Source: Plazaster borealis
Taxonomy: Eukaryota > Echinodermata > Asteroidea > Forcipulatida > Labidiasteridae
Reading direction: 5' to 3'
DNA: 64,000 nucleotides
Assembly: GCA_021014325.1 (NCBI GenBank)
Contig: JAJGQC010000556.1
Coordinates: 248,001-312,000, forward strand
Position 1 is the first letter of the stretch. Each line of letters opens with the position of its first letter. The position numbers and the translations under genes are program-made. Shown one piece after another: positions 52,301 through 61,300 of this stretch. The notes under the pieces are model-generated. The model saw only the letters and a list, made by a program, of their open reading frames with translations. It ran no database searches and was not told the origin of the DNA.

Positions 52301-55300
52301 CATGCATTTCCTGACTGAGTGAGTTCTTCAACGTACAGTTCATCTTCATCTGTGTCCGATTGTTCAAACTGTAGGTGCAGTTCCTCCATTTTCTGTTTGG
52401 TTCTCCTTCTTGCTGTCTTTCTTGGTCCGCTTGATGCTGTTTTCTCCTCTCGACTGCGTGGTGGAGTGGTAGTTGCTCTGCACATCTTGGCGAAGTGATT
52501 TTGCTTCCCACAGGTGCTGCACTCTTTGCCGTATGCTGGACTTTGTCATCGGCCATGTTCTCGTCCACATCTTCTGCAGTCAAATGGCTTGCCATCTCCT
52601 TTTGCTGAGGACTGTTTCTTACTGTCACGTCTGTGTTTCATTTTAACAGCGTTTACAGTTGGATTCTGTCCACTGATGACTCCCATTTGTGTTTGTGATT
52701 GCTCTGCAGCTCTGCATATATCTATTGCTTTGGGCAAATCCAAATTTGTTTCTCGGAGGAGTTTTGCTCTGACTGAATCTTTCTTCATGCCTACTACCAA
52801 TCTGTCTTTGATCAAGCTGTCTGTGAGCTCACCAAATTCACAGGTTTGTGCTCTTTTCCTGAGGAGCATCACATACATGTAGCTATCTATGGATTGTCCA
52901 TCTTCTTGTGACGTGGTGTTGAAAACATGCCGTTCATATGTGATGTTTTGCTTGGGTAGATAGTATCCATCCAGTTTCTTTATGAGGAGCTTGAGGTCCG
53001 TCGCGTCTTCACTGTCGGTATATTCCAGTATTTCATGGACGTCTATAAGTTCTGCTCCAGCTACATGTAAGAATACGCTCACTTGTACATCTTTATCTTT
53101 GTGTTCAAGTCCTGTTGCTTTCGCATAGAGGTCGAACGTTTTCTTCCATTTTTTCCATTGTGTAGCCGGTGTGGTTCCTGGCGTGAACGACTCTGGTGGT
53201 TTTAATCCATCCACTCTTTTCTTACTCGCTTCAGCCATTTTCAGAACTTGTTAAATTTTATCCCTTCTGACACCATGTTTTATGTACAATGCATGGAGGG
53301 ACTCATTGGACACTGTTACTTGTGTGCTGGTCTGTAGAGAAGTGCTTTATTAATCACTGATCATCTTTGAAGAAGCAAGCTTCCTGGGTGGACATTCCAT
53401 TGTCTCATATTACATCTTACACAACTACCGTCTACAACAGGTGTCTTATGACACAGCTTGTTACAGTTGGGGGGGGTTGTTTCTGGTGCTCGTTGGGGGG
53501 GGTGTTTCTGGTGCTAGTTGGGGGGGTTGTTTCTCGTGCTAGTTGGGGGGGTTGTTTCTGGTGCTCGTTGGGGGGTTGTTTCTGGTGCTCGCTGGGGGGT
53601 TGTTTCCTTCGTCTTCTCCTCTTCCATATCTTCTTTCTCTTCATTTCTCTTCATTTCTGGCGACACCTGTTCCACCTGGGGTTGAGTCCGTACCCCCTCC
53701 TCCATCCTATTTGGATGTTCAGCTTGGTAATGACGCTTCAGGGCGAAACGTCGCAGATAGGTCTGGGGACACCTGCGGTCCCGGTATTCCATGTGTGTCA
53801 TCCTGTGTCGGTCGAAGTTGAATCTCTTTCCGAATTTCTTTCCACATTCTGTGCATGTGAAGATTCGCCTCTCGTTTAGGATTTCCTTTAAATCCTGGAG
53901 TTCTACCTCCATTGGGAAGTCCATGTCTCTGTACATTACAGAAAAAAACACATCATTAGTATCTCTTACAAACTTGACTGAGATTTGATTCTGGTCTTGT
54001 AAACAAATTGTAGTCCAGTTAAAACTTTGAGCTACAAGCCTTGCGTTCTTGTGGATTTCCCTCCCACTACCCCCCCCCCTTCCCTAAATTTTAGTCCTGG
54101 AGAGAGAGGCTCTGTGCAAAGACGTTGTTTCTATACATTATTTGGTTAGTTATAGCTAGATACGTTTGTGCATTTCAACCGTGCATGTCAAATGTATCAT
54201 GTGCTGTCGCCATTCTAAATACAACTTTTTATTTGTGTGTGTTTTTATGAACATTTTGTATTGACCCAATTCACCTGACGCCATCATCACAATAATCTTG
54301 GTTGGGCCTTTTTGGGAGTCGATGTCCCCCGTGTGATGCAAATTCTAGGCGACGCGGCGTTTACACTCTTACCATAATTTCGACGTGCAATTTGACTCCC
54401 AAAATGGTGAGAGTGGTGGACAGTATCCTCTAGTGATGTTGGTGCAAGGGCCAGTTCACTCATGTGTCGATTACAGTTTTATTTTTTTATTTTTTTTCGG
54501 ATTTTGAGATTTGTGTGCAATCATGAATCTTTTGAATCTCTTTGCAGGATGCTGAATACAAGAAGGTTTTCAGCGTCCCAAGACAAGCAAGTACCAGCCA
54601 GCCAATAAATACAGTAGTAAGTTCAAATGTAACCAACAATTGAATAGAGTAGAGTATCCCCTAATTAATGTTTTAGTTTGTTTCCAAGAAGAAGCATACC
54701 CTAAACTACATCACATTAGGCCAAGTAAAAAAACCAAATAGTTGATTGTTCCTTTTTAAAAAGTATTCATTTTTTCTCTAAAAAGTATAGAAATAAATGT
54801 GTATCTGAATTGAATTGAATTTTTAATATCAATGTGGATCTTACCATTGCTAATTTCAGTTTCCCTTGTGGTTTATTACTTGATATATGAAAATAAAAAA
54901 GTTGCATCCCATTAAGGTGATCCCCTGGCTGCCACTTCCCAGGTTGTATTGTAAACTTGGGTGTGATCCCTGGCTACACGGCAGTTTACAGTTGAATGGC
55001 TTCTGACTGGCACCCCTGAACAAAGATATTGACAAAATAGGGAGACCGCCAACATATGGCTAGATAGCTCAGTTGGTAGAGCGCCAGTAGTACGTTAAAC
55101 CAGAGGTCGTTGGATCAAATCCCGCTCTCGTTAATTTTTCTTTGTTCAACCCCACCCAAATCATTGCAAATTTCCTAAGCAATATTTGACAGTCGCCTCT
55201 GTATCTTTACTCTTTACAGCCAAGGTAACAACAGACAGGCTTTCCCGCTCCAGATCCAAGGCTCCAAGTTCCAAACGCAAGAGAAGTGCCTCGTCAAGTC

Positions 55301-58300
55301 CCACCATGCATCGGCACAAGAGATGTAAATATCAAGCCAATTTATTTGTTTAGCCCTGATGCAATTGTTACATCTATTAATTGTTTGCTGTAACCACTGC
55401 TAATGACAGGATTCAAACTGCTCTCTTGTCACCGGGCACCCTTGGTGGTCTCAAAGACATCTGGGCCCAATGTCTTAGGGCTGCTTTGGCAGATAATGTC
55501 GCTTAACAATTCTCTGCTTAGCAGAAATGAGCAGGATGCCAGTCACAAATGGTACATGTGACATGGTGTTTTGGTCGGTTACCGCATTCTGGTAAGCAAA
55601 TATTTTTTTGCGCTTAGCTACTTTTAGTGCTTAAGCAGCTCTATGAAATTGGGCCCTGCACTAGAATGTGCAGGTTGTGGATTTGAATCCCACCCAAGTA
55701 TCCTGTGGAATTTGTTTTTCTGCAGGATTTTGAAACACATCAGTTTATGGGTAAAACCAAAACAAAATCTAGCGGTATAAGAATCCGGGGTTCATGGGTT
55801 CATATCACAACCTAGTAGCCTGTTTTTGTTTGTTTCTCCACAGGACTTGAAAAGCACTGATTATATGATGTTTATCACACATCAGTGTCATGGTGAAACC
55901 AAAATATTGAACATATGATCAGTTATCCAATATAAAATCCATTCAAATTTCATGGCTCTGCTGACCGTAAGCAAAAAATTGGCGCTCGGGGAAGTGGGGA
56001 ATTCCGCACTTACGTCAAGCGTATTTCACAGGTTAGCAGGGAGTGTTTGCTTGTGCGCGTGCGTACTCCACGTTACTAGGCATTCTTCGCTTACACAGCA
56101 AGCACAGAAATCGGCACAGGGCTCAAATTTTACACTGGACCCCAGGCCCGAGGTTAGTGATTTTGGCATCGGGCCACTATACTCAGAATTGAATAAGTTT
56201 GACTGTCTTGTGTTGTACAATTGAACAATAATAATAGGTGTGGCGGTTGCAGTTTCTATGTTAAATACAAAATATCCTAATCTCAGAATGCTCAATAATA
56301 ACTTCAGCAATGTTCACTCTGTCAATTCACTTTGTTCATTAAAGCTGCTCCCTTGGTTTATTCTAGCTTGTAACTTCACAGATTCACAAGTTCAAGTGAT
56401 CAATAATACACTAGTTCACTAGAAGTAATTCTCTTATTCACAATTCACTGTTGTTTCACTGTGTGTCACTGTTTTATCTTTCACTATATTCACGTAAAAA
56501 CTCTGTCCTCGGGTCATGGGATTGAAAGGACGCTCATATAAACTGGCAAAGAACTTCTGTAATTTACGACGGAGACAACGTGAGACCAACAAAATGTCTA
56601 TCTAACGTAAAGATGAAGGGCGCCATCAATCGTCCAAGCTTAGACTCATTCATCAGCAGTTACAATAGGCCTACCTCACTGTGTAGTATCTATAATTTAA
56701 AGAAATGGTGTTCAAATGTTGACTTTGAGTTTGATTCTGGTAAAAACTTTCAATTCTGTAGTGAGCAACAAAGTGTACTTACCCATAAGACAAATGAGAT
56801 AAATCTTCCTCTTAGTTATTGTCCGAATGAAAACAGTTTACATGTTAGTCTTTGTAGAAAGTTCTTTCTCATTTAGATTCTAGTCTTGTAAATTAAATTC
56901 TGGTGCGGTAAACATTTTGAGTTACAAGCCCTGCAATCTGTGGAATTTTACCCCAAATTTGAGCCCTGCAGCGCTTGCCCTGTAAGCGAAGAATGGTGGT
57001 CGCAAGCACAGAGTACGGCGGTAAGCACAGCCATGATATTGTAGCGTAGACTGGGCGCAACAAACAAGTTAAGAAACGAACCACAGTTTTAGGGGTGGCT
57101 TTTACTTCCTAGCCACATTAGCAATTTAATTACTGCTCAAAAACCTACATACAAAATTAGTCAAACTCCAAGGTTGAGACCTGGGCCCTCTTATTGATAC
57201 AACAGAAAATAAGTATTGAAAGTATTCCTAAAAATGCATGTAATAAGACAGAATTTTGTGGGGCAAAATAAATGTAGAGAATTTGTGGCTGGTACAGAAC
57301 TATATAGTAAATAAAATGGGTATGCTAACTTTAGAAATACCCTCTAAATAATCAAGGAAACTTACATGAAGTCGGAGCTATTTAAAGTATTAACTTAAGA
57401 GTATATTTACAGTGAGATTCGGCTGAATTTGGTCATTGTTCCTGATTAATTCAATATGCAGGAGGAACGGTCATCTCACAAACGATACAATCTTAACTAG
57501 CAAAATGACGATAAATCTCGGCAAATACAACTTATAATAAGGTAATTCTACAATGCATGTGTTCACGTCTAATGCATAAATAAACGAAATACAATTACAA
57601 GCATGAGATATAACAAGAGAAAATATTTACCTGCAAGTATAGAAGACGAAGGATAAATATAGATGTTGGTTCGTCTTCTACCAGAATGTGAATGACGACA
57701 AAACTATTAAGTAGGCCTAGGCCGCCAACGGTGGGTGATTTGAATTTGAATTGAGGTTGATTTACATGTGATGAATAATTATGCAAAAAGTAGTTACGTA
57801 ATGCTACATGGATGAATGCAGTCAAAATTTAGAGGAGGGATACTATTCATACCGGCTACAGTAGCAAAGACTGCGAACACTCTCTGTCTCCAGACGGCAG
57901 AACCTTTACCAACACACAGAATAAACATTAGAGATACTGCAAAATGATTGGTTCAAAAAATTGTCGTGAACATGCGTACAGCGTATTGTTTTGCGGGAAC
58001 ATACATTTTTTTTAACGGTTTTGCAAACATGCCAGAGCAGAATGCAACCCCCAGATGTCAACCTTTGGCTGTGTAATCACTTTGTAAATAAACCCACAAC
58101 CCTCTTTCATCATGCAGAGGGAGATGAAGGAGACGCGAGCCAAAGACCGAGCCCTCCAGAGCAAGGTCCAGGAGCAGCGGCAGGTCAACGCTCGAGCCCG
58201 TCGTTACTACGATGAATTTAGTCTTTGTTCAAAATCACGGATGATAAAGAGAAGGACACGAGAGGAGCAGGTTAGATCAATTCTTCTTTCTTACTTTTTT

Positions 58301-61300
58301 TTTATCAAATATTGACAAAGATATTGATAAAATAGGGAGACTGCCAACATAGGGCACCAGCTCAGTTGGTAGAGCACCGGAACGTTAATCTGGACGTCGC
58401 AGGTTCAAGTCCCGCTCTAGCCAATTTTGTCTTTGTTCAACCCAAAATTATTTAAAAATATACTCAGTCAGTTTCCCCCTTGTGGTTTATAACTTGTAAT
58501 TTTTTCTCTGTCAGATTTTTAAGCGACTCTTTGAGGACGGTCTGAAAATCAAGAAAGCTTAAATCCATGACTTGAGAAATTATGCCCAAGAAAAGAGAGA
58601 GGAGTCGTCCCAAAGACAGCAGGATGAGATAGACTCATTGGAAAACTAGTATCCTTTTTGAAATTCATAATTTCTATAGTATTCTGCACACAATTTTATC
58701 ATGACATGTCGTGGCCAAGCGGTCTAGTGCACCGGACTCTAGTTCGCATGGCTGAATCATCAGAGTGTGAGTTTTGATTCCCGATCATGACTCTTGTGTC
58801 CTTGAGCAATGCTCTTAAACCATAAATTGCTACTCTTAAACCAGGTATATGAAATAGGGATGGGACAGTATTGTTAAGGGCTAGCCCATTATTGGCGCCA
58901 ATTTTTCATTCCATTTCGTTCCATTTCATATTTATTAAAAATTCCAAGTGGTAGCCTTAATTAAGAGTTGAATTATGTGGAATTTAAAAAGGGGATAAAT
59001 ATAAAATTACAGAAGAAAAAAAAAACAAGAATAGGATCATCGTCTGTCAATCCAAGATGCTTTTGGACCGTTGCGGATTTAAACAAAATTCAGTGTGCTG
59101 ACTTGACTCGTTGAGAAACCCTCAAGAGCTTTTAAATTATTTAAAATTGATCTCTGTAGGTGCTTTACTTTTAGCAGTGTGGCTATCCAAACATATCAAG
59201 TCATGCTAATTAGTCATAAGTTCGTTAATCCCTATCTCAAACAATAAACCAAATGACATCAAATTTGTTCGGGGGGGTTTCTCTGGCTGTTGGCTGCAAT
59301 GATATCGTTGAAGAATAGGACTCTTCGGCGTTCCGCTTGTAGACACTGCCAAAGCTATTCATTCAAACATTGAGACTTGTGTGTTTCATGCGTTTTGTAG
59401 TCAGAAAGTGATGTTATTACTGTTATTATTGCTATATGAATCTGTGACTCTGTGGCGTTGAGCAAAGGTGTTCAGGATTCCTCTTGAGCAAGGTTTGAAT
59501 TGATGCAGTAACAACAAATAATTTGCACAAATGGTTGAACCTTTAGGGCTATGTCACACGAAGCAATTTACTGGCATCCAGTTCCAGGCAATCTCAAAAA
59601 AGAAAAGGTATTCACATTTGAAAGTTCACATATTTTTCTTGGGGATCGTAAGTTATTGTCTGAAAAATTACTCATGTGCCACCAAAGTGGTCCTGCAGCA
59701 TGCACTGCAGTTGGTTGCCTCTAAGTTGCCTTTAAGTTGCCTGTGTGACAAGGCCCTTGTGATACAATGTTTGAAGTTCATGAAGACATTAGATCTGGAT
59801 TCAGATGTTGTAACCAAGGCAGGAGAGACTTCAAGCGATCAAGCGATAATTTCCTTAGTGTCCACTCTCCAGCTATCGTAACCAGTTTAGTATGCTAGCA
59901 GAAACTATTGCTACTGAGAGATACGAGTTGCAGGTCAGGGACAAGGCACAGACAAAGGTGAGTCGTCGTTCTCACTGGTTCTTTACTGTTTTTGTTTATT
60001 ATAGACACTTTGCATATGACATCACACTCTCAAACAGCGCCCTCACTTAGGCAAAAGGAGGCAGTTTATTGGCTGTTCTTGATGCATAAAAATGTTCATG
60101 TGACCTCATCGTACCAGCAGAGGTGGGTTTTATGCAAGGGGTCTATTCAGCCCCTAGAGACCATAACAGCCTCAAGGGGCTTGCACCAAGTCTCCTATGG
60201 CGACCTGGAACGTCATAGTAAAGGTCACTGTTATGGAGTGGCATTCATAGGCCACCGTAGCCTTGCTGTATGATGATGTCATTGGCTATAAATAAACCAT
60301 TTTCAGTGAATGCTATTACTGGGGTCCTGCAGTCTTTAGAACAGTCACGTCCCTAATTTCTGTTTGGTATACCATTTTAAGGCATTTTTATTGGGGAAAA
60401 ACTCAGCCACATGTTCCGGTAAGGTACATGACTTTTGTTTTGTTGGTATTATTTGTAAAACATCTTAGCATTAAGCCTGAGGTCAACAGGTGATATATTC
60501 TACTTGTGTATCCTAGAGGTAGGATGCTGCACTCTTTTGGCGATCACACCTTTGTTTCGGCTGCTACAAAGTTGTGGAATGCACTACCTCCGTTTTTACT
60601 TGGGGTTAATTCGCTGGCAATCTCCAAAAAGAAAAGGCATTCACATTTGAAAGTTCACAGATTTTTCTTGTAGATCGTAAGTTATTGTCTGAAAAATTAC
60701 TCATGTGCCACCAAAGTGGTCCTGCAGCATGCACTGCAGTTTGCTGCCTCTAAGTTGCCTGCAAAAGTTGCCCCGTGTCACAAGGCTTAATTAAAGATTC
60801 ATTTTTAGGGAGGCAGATAGTCTGTAATTACATTTGTTGTTGCTTATTTTTGTGTGCATAGCTAGATATTACTCTCTTTTCATTCCTTATTTTGCTATAT
60901 TTATTACTGTTTTGTTTTCCTTTTTAAAGGGGTGAGGGTGTCTGCTTTTAAAAAAATTGTTTGTGTAATTTTATGCTGCATCTGTATGTAGTTGGTAATT
61001 TTTGTATTTTTAAGCTGTCTTGTATGTATTTTGATGTAATTTTTCATTGTTTGTATTGTGCTGGAATTTTTATTGTAATTTGTGCCTTTGAACATCCTCG
61101 GATGGAAAGGGCATACTAGAACTGTACTAAATTATCATTGATGAAATTATGATTACATCTTGAAGGTGATGGAGAGGATGAAGAAGGACATGAGATGGAA
61201 GATGGAGCAGGAGATCCGAGACATCCAAGAGCAGATGTACAAAGATGAGGACACGGAATACTTCAGACAGCTTGAGGTGGACAGGTTGAGAAGCGATCTA

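Larger units (their letters stand above)
48729..53465 (-). mobile_element. Ty3/gypsy LTR retrotransposon, minus strand, with perfect 5-bp TSD
   Basis: LTRs 48729-48916 and 53276-53465, both TG...CA, flanked by identical GTTGG (48724-48728 and 53466-53470). On the minus strand, a primer-binding-site-like TGGTGTCAGAAGGG abuts the 5' LTR. A purine tract AAAAACAGGGAGA abuts the 3' LTR. Order Gag-protease-RT-RNase H-integrase identifies Ty3/gypsy. The leader between LTR and Gag start is only 37 nt. At least four lesions break the reading frame. The LTRs differ at roughly eight positions in 190, so the insertion is not recent. Confidence 0.95.

Noticed and set aside
58352..58423. Functional tRNA-Asn gene (GTT anticodon)
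   Set aside because: The 5' acceptor strand does not pair, and the unit has the same leader and tail as another dispersed copy, so it is a SINE.
59531..59881. 116-codon plus-strand frame
   Set aside because: Most of it lies within the GGGCTATGTCACACG MITE, and the true CEP95 exon (59873-59957) uses another frame.
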